Shown: positions 1 to 10,173, numbered from the stretch's first letter. The stretch: 64,000 nucleotides of DNA from Cytobacillus firmus (GCF_023715565.1 NZ_JAMBOJ010000022.1:1-64000); one strand, 5' to 3'. Made by a program: numbers and translations. The notes: generated by a model from the sequence alone, not told the origin.

Positions 1-57
1 AATTCTTCTTCATACATTATCTAGTTTTGAGGGAACGAAGTTTCTTCAAACCAAATA

Positions 58-175
<118 letters not shown>

Positions 176-181
176 ATATGA

Positions 182-208
182 AAGAGCACCTGATGGGTGC
201 TCTTTTTT
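182..208 (+). terminator. Intrinsic terminator of the rRNA operon
   Basis: AAGAGCACC and GGTGCTCTT form a stem with a 4-5 nt loop, followed by a run of six T. It sits 7 nt past the 5S rRNA and closes the operon. Confidence 0.93.
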
Positions 209-269
209 GTGTGTAATGATAGGTGTCTGATTCAAATGGACTCTTTTTTATATATGAAAAGTGCAGTTT

Positions 270-380
270 TGCGTCACTTCGATCGACAAATGCGTCACTG
301 TTTCTGAATATGCGTCACTTCGGCACAGATATGCATCACTTTCACGCTATATGCGCCAGAATCAAATTATATGCGCCATT
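270..380. repeat. Array A: word TGCGTCACT, period 20-21 bp
   Basis: The word TGCGTCACT or a close variant starts at 270, 291, 311, 332, 352 and 372 (the last three read TGCATCACT, TGCGCCAGA and TGCGCCATT). Spacings are 21, 20, 21, 20 and 20 bp. The DNA between the words is not conserved. Alternating 20/21 spacing rules out a translated repeat and corresponds to two turns of the helix. Confidence 0.85.
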
Positions 381-430
381 CCCTATCTTTATAGTCATTT
401 TCGTTTTCTGCAACGCAGGATTGTGCTAAA

Positions 431-546
431 TGTAAGATAAACTCCCAAACCTGCTAGATAAATCATAAAGCATGTTAGATAAATTCATAAACCTGCAAGA
501 TAAAACCCCAAGCATGTTAGATAAACTCCAAAACCTGCCAGATAAA
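431..546. repeat. Array B: word TGYWAGATAAA, period exactly 21 bp
   Basis: Units start at 431, 452, 473, 494, 515 and 536, exactly 21 bp apart. Words read TGTAAGATAA, TGCTAGATAAA, TGTTAGATAAA, TGCAAGATAAA, TGTTAGATAAA and TGCCAGATAAA. In front of the word, CC (CCTGC) and CA (CATGT) tend to alternate. The array follows array A after about 50 bp but uses a different word. Confidence 0.88.
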
Positions 547-744
547 ACGTTTGATCCTCCCCCCCCCAGACAAGACCCATTAAAAGATAAACAGTTTCAT
601 CCCACTCAAAAAAGGATAACCTATACATAAAGAATCAATTTTGGAAAAAAGGTTATCAAAAGCCAATTTCTTTTGTACAATAGTGACTTAATGGGGAGAG
701 GACACTCATTTGCCTCTAAGTTCCCCTATGAAGGAGGACTTGCA

Positions 745-1287
745 TTGTTGGAAAACAGCTTTATTATGGTCGCTATTATTTTGATTATTAATATCGTATA
801 TGTATCGTTTTTTACCATTAGAATGATTCTGACGCTTAAGGGACAGCGTTACCTGGCAGCTTTTTTAAGCACCATCGAAGTTGTTATCTATGTCATTGGA
901 CTGGGGCTGGTTCTGGATAACCTGAATGAAATTCAAAATCTGATAGCTTATGCAGTCGGTTATGGAATCGGCGTTATTGTCGGCATGAAAATTGAAGAGA
1001 AGCTGGCTCTTGGCTATATTACCGTAAATGTAATTACAAAGGAATATGATAGAGACCTGCCAAAAGCTTTAAGAGAAAAAGGGTATGGCGTAACCAACTG
1101 GGCTGCCAATGGTCTTGAAGGCGATCGAATGGCTCTGCAGATCCTGACACCGAGAAAATATGAGCTTAAGCTTTATCAGACGATAAAAGAGCTGGATTCA
1201 AAAGCCTTCATTATCGCTTATGAGCCAAAAACGATTCATGGCGGCTTCTGGGTAAAATCAGTTAAGAGAGGAAAGTTGTCTCAATGA
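745..1287 (+). CDS. yebE: UPF0316 (DUF2179/DUF5698) membrane protein YebE
   Basis: About 180 residues resembling the B. subtilis YebE / UPF0316 family. The N-terminal 80 or so residues contain three hydrophobic membrane segments; the C-terminal half is a soluble DUF2179-type domain with the family-like stretch GYITVNVI. The biochemical function is unknown. The start is taken at TTG 745 because AAGGAGG lies at 731-737, 7 nt upstream; TTG 748 and ATG 766 are in-frame alternatives. The gene overlaps yebG by 4 bp (ATGA), and the order yebE-yebG-purE is the same as in B. subtilis, which strengthens the assignment. Confidence 0.85.
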   Translation: MLENSFIMVAIILIINIVYVSFFTIRMILTLKGQRYLAAFLSTIEVVIYVIGLGLVLDNLNEIQNLIAYAVGYGIGVIVGMKIEEKLALGYITVNVITKEYDRDLPKALREKGYGVTNWAANGLEGDRMALQILTPRKYELKLYQTIKELDSKAFIIAYEPKTIHGGFWVKSVKRGKLSQ

Positions 1288-1490
1288 GCAAAGGCAAGAA
1301 TAAAATGTCATTCGAAGTCCAGGAAAATGAAACGATTGACCAATGCCTGGAAAGAGTCCAAAAGGCTGGATATATACCTGTCAGAAGGACTGAGAAGCCT
1401 ATTTTTAAAGAAGTTAAGACAGGCAGTAAAGTCGATTATGAACCGGCCGGCAGGCAGATTGTTTTTGAGGCAAAACGAATAGAAGGTTAA
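1284..1490 (+). CDS. yebG: NETI motif-containing small protein YebG
   Basis: A 68-residue soluble protein with the sequence [12 protein letters not shown] near residue 14, which contains the NETI motif that names this Bacillaceae family. It is translationally coupled to yebE through an ATGA overlap and sits directly before the purine operon leader, as in B. subtilis. Its function is unknown. It is charged and lacks membrane segments. Confidence 0.85.
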   Translation: MSKGKNKMSFEVQENETIDQCLERVQKAGYIPVRRTEKPIFKEVKTGSKVDYEPAGRQIVFEAKRIEG

Positions 1491-1535
1491 AACACGAACA
1501 ATAATTGTCTGACTTTTAATATTGTTCGATTTTCC
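1491..1535 (+). promoter_or_regulatory. PurR operator (two inverted PurBoxes)
   Basis: ACACGAACAATAA at 1492-1504 and the inverted copy AATATTGTTCGATTTT at 1518-1533 resemble the Bacillus PurR PurBox core CGAAC. The two CGAAC cores (1495-1499 and, inverted, 1524-1528) face each other just upstream of the -35 box. In B. subtilis PurR binds this arrangement and represses when PRPP is low; that role is inferred here. Confidence 0.85.
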
Positions 1536-1537
1536 AA

Positions 1538-1567
1538 TTGACAGAATATCAAGTATGTTGTTAATAT
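1538..1567 (+). promoter_or_regulatory. Sigma-A promoter of the purine operon
   Basis: TTGACA at 1538-1543 is a perfect -35 box. TAATAT at 1562-1567, 18 bp downstream, is the best -10 box. The predicted start near 1574 leaves a leader of about 250 nt that contains the guanine riboswitch. Confidence 0.75.
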
Positions 1568-1595
1568 GGTGGTAGTAAATAAAACGTGAATAAAC

Positions 1596-1666
1596 CCCTC
1601 GTATAATAATGGGAATAGGGCCCATAAGTTTCTACCTGGCAACCGTAAATTGCCGGACTATGAGGG
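1596..1666 (+). ncRNA. Guanine riboswitch aptamer (purine class)
   Basis: The conserved purine-riboswitch elements appear in order: P1 5' strand CCTCGTATAAT, TTTCTACC in the J1/2-P2 to J2/3 region, CCGTAAA in the P3 loop, then GGACTATGAGG closing P1 (CCTC 1597-1600 with GAGG 1662-1665). The ligand-pairing base in the GACTA segment is C1658, which specifies guanine/hypoxanthine rather than adenine. It lies in the purE leader and works with the downstream terminator. Confidence 0.95.
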
Positions 1667-1740
1667 AAAGCTGATATGCCCGGCATGCAGAAGGAATGGT
1701 CCCTGCCGTTTGCAGGTTTCTTCCTTATGGTTCTTTTTAG

Positions 1741-1793
1741 CCCGGACAGATTACTTTCTCTCATATAAGAGAAGGGTCTGTGCGGGTTTTTTA
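1741..1793 (+). terminator. Riboswitch-controlled terminator of the pur leader
   Basis: CCCGGACAGA (1741-1750) pairs with TCTGTGCGGG (1777-1786, one mismatch), with an inner TTCTCT/AGAGAA stem, followed by six T. This is the expression platform: guanine binding to the aptamer should favour this hairpin and stop transcription before purE. Confidence 0.9.
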
Positions 1794-1821
1794 TATTGGA
1801 TGATGATTTGGAGGAGAAGGA

Positions 1822-2310
1822 ATGAGCGTACAAGCAGCAGTCATTATGGGAAGCAAGTCAGATTGGGAGACAATGAAGCACGCTTGCGGAATTCTGGAAG
1901 AGCTTGAAATCCCGTTTGAAAAGAAAGTTGTTTCGGCCCATCGGACTCCAGATCTTATGTTTGAATATGCTGAACAGGCAAGGGACAGAGGCATTAAGGT
2001 TATTATTGCCGGTGCAGGCGGAGCGGCACACCTGCCTGGAATGGTAGCTGCGAAAACGACACTTCCTGTCATTGGAGTACCTGTGCAGTCAAAAGCTCTA
2101 AACGGACTGGATTCGTTGCTTTCCATTGTTCAGATGCCCGGCGGAGTTCCGGTTGCAACTGTTGCGATTGGAATAGCCGGAGCAACTAACGCCGGATTGC
2201 TGGCAGCACAAATCCTTGGCGCTTTTGATACAGCCATTGCAGAACGTCTTCAGTTAAAAAGAGTTAGAACAAAACAGGAAGTAATGGAAAGCAGTGATGA
2301 ACTTGTCTAA
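1822..2310 (+). CDS. purE: N5-carboxyaminoimidazole ribonucleotide mutase PurE
   Basis: The 162-residue length fits class I PurE. GSKSDW (residues 10-15) forms the ribonucleotide-binding loop, SAHRTP includes His40 and Arg41, and the [11 protein letters not shown] segment carries His70. The enzyme converts N5-CAIR to CAIR and acts after PurK in de novo IMP synthesis. It is the first gene of the operon, preceded by GGAGAAGG, and overlaps purK by 17 bp. Confidence 0.98.
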   Translation: MSVQAAVIMGSKSDWETMKHACGILEELEIPFEKKVVSAHRTPDLMFEYAEQARDRGIKVIIAGAGGAAHLPGMVAAKTTLPVIGVPVQSKALNGLDSLLSIVQMPGGVPVATVAIGIAGATNAGLLAAQILGAFDTAIAERLQLKRVRTKQEVMESSDELV

Positions 2311-3451
2311 TACAACCATTTTACCTGGACAAACAATTGGAATTATTGGCGGGGGACAGCTTGGCAGAATGATGGCCCTGGCAGCTAAAGCAAATGGCTT
2401 CAGGATTGCCGTTTTGGATCCTGCAGAAGATTCTCCTTGCGGCCAGATTGCGGATGTTAAAATCCTTGGCGAATACGGACATTTAGATTCTATAAGAGAG
2501 CTGGCGAAAGTAAGTGATGTTGTCACTTATGAGTTTGAAAATATCAGTGCGGATGCTCTTGACTGGCTATGTGCAAATGCATACGTCCCACAGGGGAGCA
2601 CGGTGCTGGAAATTACTCAGGACCGGACAAAAGAAAAAGCAGCCATCCAAAAAGCAGGCTGCGAGGTAGCGCCATATGCGATCATTACGACTGAAAAAGA
2701 CATTTATGATAATATAGAAAAGCTTGGCTATCCAGCCGTATTAAAGACTTCCAGAGGTGGATATGACGGAAAAGGGCAAGTTGTGATCAAGAGCGGGCAG
2801 GATATTAAGAAAGCTGCACAGCTCCTTGAGAATGGCGAGTGTGTCCTTGAAAAGTGGATCACTTTCGAAAAGGAAATATCGGTTATTATCTGCCGGAATA
2901 TTTCGGGTGAAAAAGCGGTATTCCCAGTCGGTGAAAATGTCCATAAAGAAAACATTCTGCACCAGACCATTGTGCCGGCCATGATCACAGCTGATGCTGA
3001 GGAACGGGCAGTAAAGGCAGCAAATCGGCTGGCTGAAGCTTTAAACCTTGTTGGTACATTGGCTGTCGAAATGTTCCTGACAAAGGACGGACAGATTTAC
3101 ATTAACGAGCTTGCACCCCGTCCGCATAACTCAGGCCATTATTCGATTGAAGCCTGTGAGACCTCCCAGTTTGAACAGCACATCCGCGCTGTATGCAATT
3201 GGCCGCTTGGCAGCACGGAGCTATTAAAACCTGCTGTTATGGTAAACATACTAGGAGAGCACCAGGAGATTTTAATAAAGAAAATCCCTGACTTGGATGA
3301 TTGGAAAATTCACTTGTACGGAAAAAAGGATGCCAAATATAAACGCAAGATGGGACATGTGACGCTTTTGCGAAACTCAGCCGAAGAGGCACTTAAAGAA
3401 GTAGAAAAAAGCGGCATTTGGACCCCTGTAAAGGAAAAGATCGGAGGATAA
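2294..3451 (+). CDS. purK: N5-carboxyaminoimidazole ribonucleotide synthase PurK
   Basis: A 385-residue ATP-grasp protein. The N-terminal GGGQLGRM loop (about residues 19-26) and the central stretch around [12 protein letters not shown] are typical of PurK. It carboxylates AIR to N5-CAIR using ATP and bicarbonate, feeding PurE. Its start ATG lies inside the end of purE (17-bp overlap), consistent with translational coupling; an adjacent in-frame ATG at 2297 is an alternative. Confidence 0.97.
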   Translation: MMNLSNTTILPGQTIGIIGGGQLGRMMALAAKANGFRIAVLDPAEDSPCGQIADVKILGEYGHLDSIRELAKVSDVVTYEFENISADALDWLCANAYVPQGSTVLEITQDRTKEKAAIQKAGCEVAPYAIITTEKDIYDNIEKLGYPAVLKTSRGGYDGKGQVVIKSGQDIKKAAQLLENGECVLEKWITFEKEISVIICRNISGEKAVFPVGENVHKENILHQTIVPAMITADAEERAVKAANRLAEALNLVGTLAVEMFLTKDGQIYINELAPRPHNSGHYSIEACETSQFEQHIRAVCNWPLGSTELLKPAVMVNILGEHQEILIKKIPDLDDWKIHLYGKKDAKYKRKMGHVTLLRNSAEEALKEVEKSGIWTPVKEKIGG

Positions 3452-3454
3452 AAC

Positions 3455-4747
3455 ATGATTGAACGTTATACAAGACCGGAAATGGGAGCTATCTGGACAG
3501 AAGAGAACCGCTTTAAGGCTTGGCTTGAGGTGGAAATTCTCGCCTGTGAAGCCTGGGCGGAATTAGGAGATATTCCGAAAGAAGATGTTCAGAAAATCCG
3601 TGAGAATGCTTCTTTTAACATTGATCGCATTAAAGAAATCGAAGAGGAAACACGCCATGATGTTGTCGCTTTTACTCGTGCGGTATCTGAAACGCTTGGC
3701 GAAGAGCGCAAATGGGTTCATTACGGGCTTACCTCTACAGATGTCGTTGACACGGCGCTTTCTTACGTAATTAAACAGGCGAATGATATTCTTCTAAAAG
3801 ACATCGAACGCTTTGTGGAAATCCTGAAAAACAAAGCACAAGAGCACAAGCATACAGTGATGATGGGCCGTACGCACGGGGTGCATGCTGAGCCAACTAC
3901 TTTCGGTTTAAAGCTTGCATTATGGTATGAAGAAATGAAGCGTAACCTTGAGCGCTTTAAAGAAGCAGCGGCTGGTGTAGAGTTCGGTAAAATCTCTGGT
4001 GCCGTTGGAACATATGCAAACATCGATCCGTTCGTTGAAAAATATGTGTGTGAAAAGCTTGGCATTGAGCCTGCGCCAATTTCAACACAAACACTTCAGC
4101 GTGACCGTCATGCACATTATATGGGTGCACTTGCACTTGTGGCCACTTCAATCGAGAAATTTGCGACTGAAATCCGCGGCCTGCAAAAAAGTGAAACGCG
4201 TGAAGTGGAAGAGTTTTTCGCGAAAGGTCAAAAGGGATCTTCAGCTATGCCGCATAAACGCAACCCAATTGGTTCCGAGAATATGACGGGAATGGCAAGA
4301 GTGATCCGCGGTTATATGATGACTGCTTATGAAAATGTGGCATTATGGCATGAGCGCGATATTTCCCACTCTTCTGCTGAAAGAATCATCCTGCCTGATG
4401 CAACGATTGCGCTGAACTATATGCTGAATCGTTTTGGAAACATTGTTAAGAACTTAACCGTATTCCCTGAAAACATGAAGCGCAATATGGACCGTACACT
4501 AGGGCTTATTTACTCTCAGCGTGTTCTTTTGGCCCTGATTGACAAGGGCATGACTCGTGAAGAGGCGTATGACACTGTCCAGCCGCGCGCCATGGAGGCA
4601 TGGGAAAAGCAGGTGCAGTTCCGCAGCCTGATCGAGCAGGACGAGACGATTACATCAAAGCTATCAGAAGCAGAAATAGATGACTGCTTTGACTATAACT
4701 ACCACATCAAACATGTGGACACTATTTTTGACCGTCTGGGTTTATAA
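3455..4747 (+). CDS. purB: Adenylosuccinate lyase PurB
   Basis: A 430-residue fumarase/aspartase superfamily enzyme with the signature [11 protein letters not shown] at residues 261-271 and the GRTHG motif at 138-142 containing catalytic His141. It works twice in purine synthesis: SAICAR to AICAR plus fumarate, and adenylosuccinate to AMP plus fumarate. The start follows purK by 3 bp with AGGAGG-like sequence just before it. A hairpin without a T-run follows the stop. Confidence 0.98.
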   Translation: MIERYTRPEMGAIWTEENRFKAWLEVEILACEAWAELGDIPKEDVQKIRENASFNIDRIKEIEEETRHDVVAFTRAVSETLGEERKWVHYGLTSTDVVDTALSYVIKQANDILLKDIERFVEILKNKAQEHKHTVMMGRTHGVHAEPTTFGLKLALWYEEMKRNLERFKEAAAGVEFGKISGAVGTYANIDPFVEKYVCEKLGIEPAPISTQTLQRDRHAHYMGALALVATSIEKFATEIRGLQKSETREVEEFFAKGQKGSSAMPHKRNPIGSENMTGMARVIRGYMMTAYENVALWHERDISHSSAERIILPDATIALNYMLNRFGNIVKNLTVFPENMKRNMDRTLGLIYSQRVLLALIDKGMTREEAYDTVQPRAMEAWEKQVQFRSLIEQDETITSKLSEAEIDDCFDYNYHIKHVDTIFDRLGL

Positions 4748-4752
4748 AAAAT

Positions 4753-4782
4753 AAAGAGGTAAAGAGCAGTCTTTACCTCTTT
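4753..4782 (+). other. Perfect 12-bp hairpin between purB and purC
   Basis: AAAGAGGTAAAG (4753-4764) pairs perfectly with CTTTACCTCTTT (4771-4782) around a 6-nt loop. No T-run follows (next bases are GCCATC), so it is not a classical terminator. It may stabilise the upstream mRNA, mark a processing site or lower downstream expression; this is inference. Confidence 0.75.
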
Positions 4783-4831
4783 GCCATCATAAAAATTCCC
4801 AATCTTCAAAAAATAAAGGAGGCTCTCCGCA

Positions 4832-5557
4832 TTGGAAAAAGGAGTATTGTTATACGAAGGCAAAGCCAAAAAGGTATATCAGACAAACGATGAAAATATT
4901 GTCTGGATTGAATATAAAGATTCTGCAACAGCCTTTAATGGAGAGAAAAAAGCGAGCATCAGCGGCAAGGGCCGTCTGAATAACGAGATTACAAGTCTGC
5001 TATTTTCAAAGCTTCATGAGCTGGGGATTGATTCTCATTTTATTAAAAAGCTTTCGGAGACAGAACAGCTTGTTAAAAAAGTGGATATCATTCCGCTCGA
5101 AACAGTAGTCCGTAATATTGCGGCGGGGAGCTTTTCTAAGAGACTGGGAGTTAAAGAAGGAAAAGAATTATCAAGACCGATTGTTGAGTTCTACTACAAA
5201 GATGATGAGCTTGGTGATCCGCTGCTGACAGAAGATCATATTGAAGTTCTTCAGCTTGCTGATAAGCAGGAAGTTGCTCTATTACAAGAAAAGGCACTAC
5301 AGGTTAATGGAATTTTAAGATGTTTTTTCAAAGACCTCGACATTAAATTAGTAGATTTCAAGCTGGAGTTTGGTAAAGATGAATCTGGCCAGATTCTGCT
5401 GGCAGACGAAATCTCGCCCGACACATGCAGGCTATGGGATATGAAGACGAATGAAAAGCTGGATAAAGATGTTTTCCGCAGAGACCTTGGAAATTTAACA
5501 GATGCATATGAAAATATTTTAGCGCGACTGGGAGGCCAAACCGTATGTACAAAGTAA
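4832..5557 (+). CDS. purC: SAICAR synthetase PurC
   Basis: A 241-residue protein beginning MEKGVLLYEGKAKKVY, where the YEGKAKKVY block is the ATP-binding start of SAICAR synthetases. DEISPDTCRLWD near residue 190 is also family-typical. It joins CAIR and aspartate to give SAICAR. The start is a TTG at 4832 placed 9 nt after AAAGGAGG (4815-4822). It overlaps purS by 13 bp. Confidence 0.97.
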   Translation: MEKGVLLYEGKAKKVYQTNDENIVWIEYKDSATAFNGEKKASISGKGRLNNEITSLLFSKLHELGIDSHFIKKLSETEQLVKKVDIIPLETVVRNIAAGSFSKRLGVKEGKELSRPIVEFYYKDDELGDPLLTEDHIEVLQLADKQEVALLQEKALQVNGILRCFFKDLDIKLVDFKLEFGKDESGQILLADEISPDTCRLWDMKTNEKLDKDVFRRDLGNLTDAYENILARLGGQTVCTK

Positions 5558-5799
5558 AAGTTTTCGTCACATTAAGAGAAAGTGTTCTAGATCCTCAGGG
5601 AACCGTTGTAAAAAACTCTCTTCATTCCATGAACTACAGCGAAGTGTCTGATGTGCGCATTGGAAAATACATGGAACTGACAGTGGAAAAAAGCGACCGT
5701 CCAGTTGAAGAGGCAGTGAAGGAAATGTGTGAGCGCTTATTGGCTAATGTTGTGATTGAAGATTACCGCTTTGAAATTGAGGAGGCTGTTACCCAGTGA
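5545..5799 (+). CDS. purS: FGAM synthase subunit PurS
   Basis: An 84-residue PurS family protein; the N-terminal [16 protein letters not shown] is characteristic. It is the small bridging subunit of the three-part Gram-positive formylglycinamidine ribonucleotide synthase (PurS-PurQ-PurL). It overlaps purC by 13 bp and purQ by 4 bp, so translation is probably coupled. Confidence 0.97.
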   Translation: MYKVKVFVTLRESVLDPQGTVVKNSLHSMNYSEVSDVRIGKYMELTVEKSDRPVEEAVKEMCERLLANVVIEDYRFEIEEAVTQ

Positions 5800-6482
5800 A
5801 GTTCGCAGTGATCGTTTTTCCAGGGTCCAATTGTGACATCGATATGTACCATGCAGTAAAGGATGAGCTCGGAGCGGAAGCAGAATATGTCTGGCATGAC
5901 GCGGAAAGCTTGGACACATATGACGGAATTCTTCTTCCTGGCGGTTTCTCTTACGGTGATTACCTTCGTTCGGGTGCTGTCGCACGCTTCAGCAATGTCA
6001 TGAAAGAAGTTGTGAAAGCGGCTGAGGCAGGTAAGCCGGTTCTCGGTGTTTGCAACGGGTTTCAAATTCTGCTTGAAGCAGGTCTTCTGCCTGGAGCAAT
6101 GAGAAGAAACGACAGTCTGAAATTCATTTGCCGCACGGTCGAATTAAAGGTTGAAAACAATGAAACTATTTTTTCATCCTCATACGAAAAAGGCGAGGTA
6201 ATTAATATTCCAATCGCCCATGGCGAAGGTAACTATTATTGTGATGAAGCAACTCTAGAAACTTTAAAGGCAAATAATCAGATTGTCTTTACTTATAATG
6301 AAACAAATCCAAATGGCAGCTTGGAAAACATTGCAGGCATTGTCAATAAAAAGGGAAATGTGCTCGGTATGATGCCGCACCCTGAAAGAGCTGTTGATGA
6401 GCTTTTAGGGGGAGCAGATGGCCTGAAACTTTTTCAATCAATCGTAAAACAATGGAGGGAAGCACATGTCGTTAATGCTTGA
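5796..6482 (+). CDS. purQ: FGAM synthase glutaminase subunit PurQ
   Basis: A 228-residue class I glutamine amidotransferase. The catalytic triad is visible as Cys86 in GVCNGFQ, His195 and Glu197 in MPHPER. It releases ammonia from glutamine for PurL. The start (ATGA overlap with purS) and the 17-bp overlap with purL fit tight coupling of the three subunits. Confidence 0.98.
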   Translation: MKFAVIVFPGSNCDIDMYHAVKDELGAEAEYVWHDAESLDTYDGILLPGGFSYGDYLRSGAVARFSNVMKEVVKAAEAGKPVLGVCNGFQILLEAGLLPGAMRRNDSLKFICRTVELKVENNETIFSSSYEKGEVINIPIAHGEGNYYCDEATLETLKANNQIVFTYNETNPNGSLENIAGIVNKKGNVLGMMPHPERAVDELLGGADGLKLFQSIVKQWREAHVVNA

Positions 6483-8682
6483 GCCAAGTCCGGAACAGTT
6501 AAAGGCACAGAAGGTATACAAAGAAATGGGTTTGTCTGATGACGAATTTGCGATGATTGAAAAGATTATCGGGCGTTTGCCAAATTACACAGAAATCGGT
6601 TTGTTTTCGGTTATGTGGTCAGAGCATTGCAGCTACAAAAACTCAAAGCCCGTGTTAAGCAAGTTCCCGACAACAGGAGAGAAAGTCCTTCAGGGGCCAG
6701 GGGAAGGAGCTGGAATTGTTGATATCGGTGACGGGCAAGCAGTTGTGTTTAAAATCGAAAGCCATAATCATCCGTCTGCAATTGAGCCTTACCAGGGGGC
6801 AGCAACAGGTGTTGGCGGAATTATCCGCGATGTATTTTCAATGGGCGCAAGACCGGTCGCGCTCCTCAACTCTTTACGCTTTGGAGAATTGGATTCTCCT
6901 CGTGTACGGTACCTTTTTAAAGAAGTAGTCGCAGGCATTGCGGGCTATGGAAACTGTATCGGCATTCCGACAGTCGGGGGAGAAGTGCAGTTTGATTCTT
7001 CCTATGAAGGAAATCCGCTTGTAAACGCGATGTGTGTCGGCTTAATCGACCACAAAGACATTAAAAAAGGCCAGGCCCATGGAGTAGGCAACACTGTTAT
7101 GTATGTGGGCGCGAAAACTGGACGTGACGGTATCCATGGTGCTACTTTTGCATCTGAAGAGTTAACAGATCAATCAGAATCAAAGCGTCCTGCTGTACAG
7201 GTTGGCGATCCATTTATGGAAAAGCTACTGCTTGAAGCATGTCTTGAACTTGTTCAGTCTGATGCACTCGTCGGCATTCAGGATATGGGAGCTGCAGGTC
7301 TGACAAGCTCTTCTGCTGAAATGGCCAGCAAAGCGGGATCCGGAATTGAAATGAACCTTGACCTTGTTCCTCAAAGGGAAACGGGCATGACTGCATATGA
7401 AATGATGCTTTCCGAGTCTCAGGAGAGAATGCTGATTGTCGTGAAAAAAGGACGCGAACAGGAGATTGTTGATTTATTTTCAAAATATGGCCTGGAAGCC
7501 GTTTCTGTCGGCAAAGTAACTGATGATAAAATGCTTCGTCTGACTCATCAGGGCGAATTGGTGGCGGAGCTTCCTGTTGATGCACTTGCAGAGGAGGCCC
7601 CGGTTTACCATAAGCCATCAAGCGAGCCTGAGTATTTCCGGGAATTCCAGGCGATGGAGAACGATATTCCAGCCGTGGATGATTACAAAGAGACCCTTGT
7701 AAAGCTTCTCGAGCAGCCGACCATTGCCAGCAAGGAATGGGTTTATGACCAATACGACTATATGGTTCGCACGAATACAGTAGTAGCACCTGGATCAGAT
7801 GCAGCTGTTATTCGTATACGCGGCACCCGCAAAGGACTTGCTATGACGACAGACTGTAATTCACGGTATATGTATCTTGACCCAGAAACAGGCGGGAAAA
7901 TTGCTGTAGCTGAAGCAGCAAGAAATATCATTTGCTCCGGCGGTCAGCCATTGGCGATAACGGATAATTTGAACTTCGGAAATCCTGAGAAGCCTGAAAT
8001 CTTCTGGCAGATTGAAAAGGCGGCAGACGGAATCAGTGAAGCATGCCGAACATTGGATACACCAGTTATCGGCGGAAACGTCTCTTTATATAACGAAACA
8101 AATGGAACAGCGATCTACCCGACACCTGTCATCGGAATGATCGGACTTGTAGAGGATAATGACTATGTGACAACACAATCATTCAAAACAGCTGGGGACT
8201 TAATTTATCTGGTTGGCGAAACAAAGGATGAGTTTGGCGGCAGTGAGCTGCAGAAAATGACATATGGCAGGATTTTCGGAAAAGCGCCTGAGCTTGATCT
8301 CGAAAAAGAAGAAAAGGCACAGGAACAAATTCTCAAAGCAATCCGTTCAGGACTTGTAGCATCTGCGCATGATGTGGCAGAAGGCGGTTTAGCAGTAGCG
8401 GCTGCAGAAAGCCTCATCGGTTCAAAAGGTCTGGGAGCGGATATCAAGGTTACAGGAAATGCAACTTCAGCTTTATTCAGTGAATCACAATCCCGTTTTC
8501 TTCTTTCTGTAAAAAAAGAAAACCAGGGAGCATTCGAAAATTTAGTCGACGCAGTATTAATCGGTGAAGTAACAGAAGCACCTGTACTTTATATCTCGAA
8601 TGAAGAGGGCCTATTGCTTGCCGAACAAGTTGACGTTCTAAAGCAGGCCTGGAAAGGAGCTATTCCATGCTTGCTGAAATAA
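6466..8682 (+). CDS. purL: FGAM synthase subunit PurL (small form)
   Basis: At 738 residues this is the short PurL that requires separate PurQ and PurS, as in other Firmicutes. Two AIRS-like halves are visible: ESHNHPSA near residue 95 and later the second-half motifs around [10 protein letters not shown]. It converts FGAR to FGAM with ATP and ammonia supplied by PurQ. It overlaps both neighbours, purQ by 17 bp and purF by 16 bp. Confidence 0.98.
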   Translation: MSLMLEPSPEQLKAQKVYKEMGLSDDEFAMIEKIIGRLPNYTEIGLFSVMWSEHCSYKNSKPVLSKFPTTGEKVLQGPGEGAGIVDIGDGQAVVFKIESHNHPSAIEPYQGAATGVGGIIRDVFSMGARPVALLNSLRFGELDSPRVRYLFKEVVAGIAGYGNCIGIPTVGGEVQFDSSYEGNPLVNAMCVGLIDHKDIKKGQAHGVGNTVMYVGAKTGRDGIHGATFASEELTDQSESKRPAVQVGDPFMEKLLLEACLELVQSDALVGIQDMGAAGLTSSSAEMASKAGSGIEMNLDLVPQRETGMTAYEMMLSESQERMLIVVKKGREQEIVDLFSKYGLEAVSVGKVTDDKMLRLTHQGELVAELPVDALAEEAPVYHKPSSEPEYFREFQAMENDIPAVDDYKETLVKLLEQPTIASKEWVYDQYDYMVRTNTVVAPGSDAAVIRIRGTRKGLAMTTDCNSRYMYLDPETGGKIAVAEAARNIICSGGQPLAITDNLNFGNPEKPEIFWQIEKAADGISEACRTLDTPVIGGNVSLYNETNGTAIYPTPVIGMIGLVEDNDYVTTQSFKTAGDLIYLVGETKDEFGGSELQKMTYGRIFGKAPELDLEKEEKAQEQILKAIRSGLVASAHDVAEGGLAVAAAESLIGSKGLGADIKVTGNATSALFSESQSRFLLSVKKENQGAFENLVDAVLIGEVTEAPVLYISNEEGLLLAEQVDVLKQAWKGAIPCLLK

Positions 8683-10064
8683 GAGGACTGAATGAAGAGT
8701 GCGGTGTTTTTGGAATCTGGGGGCATCAGGATGCTTCCCAGATCACCTATTACGGGCTCCACAGCCTGCAGCACCGTGGCCAGGAAGGTACAGGAATGGT
8801 TGTTACCGATGGCAAAAAGCTGAAAGGCATGAAAGGTGAAGGCCTTGTAACGGAAATTTTTACAGCAGATGCCATTAAGGAGCTGGAAGGAAAAGCGGCA
8901 ATCGGACATGTACGCTATGCCACTGCCGGAGGGGGCGGATATGAAAATGTCCAGCCTCTCCTGTTCAACTCACAAAGCGGGAGCCTTGCTCTCTGCCATA
9001 ACGGAAACCTGGTGAATGCGACTGCCTTAAAGCATCAGCTTGAAGGGCAGGGCAGTATTTTTCAAACGAGCTCGGATACAGAGGTACTGGCTCACTTGAT
9101 TAAACGTGCTGGCTTCTCTTCCCTAAAGGACCGTGTCAAAAATGCGTTATCCATGATTAAAGGGGCTTATGCTTTTCTGATCATGACTGAAACCGAGATG
9201 ATGGTTGCATTGGACCCGAACGGCATGAGGCCGCTCTCACTTGGCAAAATTGGTGATGCTTATGCGATTGCATCGGAAACCTGTGCTTTTGATGTGGTCG
9301 GGGCAGAGTATATCCGCGATATTCTTCCGGGAGAACTCCTGATTATTGACGACAATGGATTCAAATCCGAAATGTTTGCCATGGCCTCTAATATTGCCAT
9401 GTGTACGATGGAATATGTATATTTCTCCCGTCCGGATAGCAATATCAATGGAATCAATGTGCATACAGCCCGGAAAAACCTTGGAAAGCAGCTGGCTCTT
9501 GAAGTGCCAATTGAAGGTGATGTTGTTACGGGTGTGCCGGATTCCAGCATTTCGGTTGCGATTGGCTATGCTGAAGCGTCTGGCATTCCATACGAGATGG
9601 GTCTGATTAAAAACCGCTATGTGGGACGTACATTTATTCAGCCTTCGCAGTCGCTGCGTGAACAGGGTGTGAAGATGAAGCTGTCCCCGGTTCGCGGAGT
9701 GGTAGAAGGTAAGAGAGTCATCATGGTGGACGACTCGATCGTTCGCGGGACAACAAGCAGACGGATCGTCACTATGCTGAAGGAAGCTGGAGCGACTGAA
9801 GTGCATGTGCTGATCAGTTCACCTCCGATTAAGAATCCATGCTTCTATGGAATCGATACATCGACGAAGGAAGAATTAATTGCCGGCAACCATTCTGTTG
9901 AGGAAATAAGAGAAATTATTGGTGCAGATACACTTACCTTTTTAAGTACAGAGGGCATGGTCAAAGCCATTGGCAGGAAAGAAGGACAATGCCTGGCATG
10001 CTTTACAGGTCAATATCCAACTGAGATATATCCAAGTACTTTGCATCCATATGAAAAAGTATAA
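8667..10064 (+). CDS. purF: Amidophosphoribosyltransferase PurF
   Basis: A 465-residue enzyme for the committed step, PRPP plus glutamine to phosphoribosylamine. An 11-residue propeptide precedes the catalytic Cys12 (EECGVFG). The PRPP-binding motif [14 protein letters not shown] lies near residue 350. Cysteines in MCTME, NPCFYG and GQCLACF match the positions of the 4Fe-4S ligands of the B. subtilis enzyme, suggesting the same oxygen-sensitive form. A 249-bp repeat-containing gap separates it from purM. Confidence 0.97.
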   Translation: MLAEIRGLNEECGVFGIWGHQDASQITYYGLHSLQHRGQEGTGMVVTDGKKLKGMKGEGLVTEIFTADAIKELEGKAAIGHVRYATAGGGGYENVQPLLFNSQSGSLALCHNGNLVNATALKHQLEGQGSIFQTSSDTEVLAHLIKRAGFSSLKDRVKNALSMIKGAYAFLIMTETEMMVALDPNGMRPLSLGKIGDAYAIASETCAFDVVGAEYIRDILPGELLIIDDNGFKSEMFAMASNIAMCTMEYVYFSRPDSNINGINVHTARKNLGKQLALEVPIEGDVVTGVPDSSISVAIGYAEASGIPYEMGLIKNRYVGRTFIQPSQSLREQGVKMKLSPVRGVVEGKRVIMVDDSIVRGTTSRRIVTMLKEAGATEVHVLISSPPIKNPCFYGIDTSTKEELIAGNHSVEEIREIIGADTLTFLSTEGMVKAIGRKEGQCLACFTGQYPTEIYPSTLHPYEKV

Positions 10065-10072
10065 CAATTCAA

Positions 10073-10140
10073 TTGGCCGAATAACTTGATGTTTGGCCGG
10101 TAAAAGCACTAATTTGGCCGATAAGTTGTAGGATCGGCCT
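10073..10140. repeat. Array E: word TTGGCCGATAA, period 20-21 bp
   Basis: TTGGCCGA, TTGGCCGG, TTGGCCGA and TCGGCC start at 10073, 10093, 10114 and 10134, giving spacings of 20, 21 and 20 bp. The array lies inside the purine operon between purF and purM. The same period is seen in arrays A to D elsewhere, with a different word each time. Confidence 0.75.
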
Positions 10141-10173
10141 TTATTGATGAAGTAGTAACTTTGAAATACGATA

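Larger units (their letters stand above)
211..744. other. Gene-free region with two periodic repeat arrays
   Basis: About 530 bp between the rRNA terminator and yebE carry no convincing coding sequence. Open frames crossing it have no ribosome binding site and simply read through the repeats. The left half holds two short-period arrays (270-380 and 431-546), followed by a C-rich stretch near 558-567 and AT-rich DNA that probably contains the yebE promoter. No clean -35/-10 pair was found. Confidence 0.7.

Noticed and set aside
223-429. 68-residue open frame across array A
   Set aside because: It reads through the 20-21 bp repeats, has no ribosome site, and the repeat spacing does not keep a codon frame.
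270-546. CRISPR array
   Set aside because: Repeat words are only 8-11 bp with 10-12 bp between them, and no cas genes are present; CRISPR repeats and spacers are far longer.
4753-4782. Terminator ending a purEKB transcript
   Set aside because: There is no T-run after the stem, and no new promoter was found before purC.
7214-7789. 191-residue minus-strand open frame inside purL
   Set aside because: It is the shadow of a strongly conserved gene; no start signal and no recognisable domain.
9237-9806. 189-residue minus-strand open frame inside purF
   Set aside because: Shadow of purF; composition is typical of reverse-frame artefacts.
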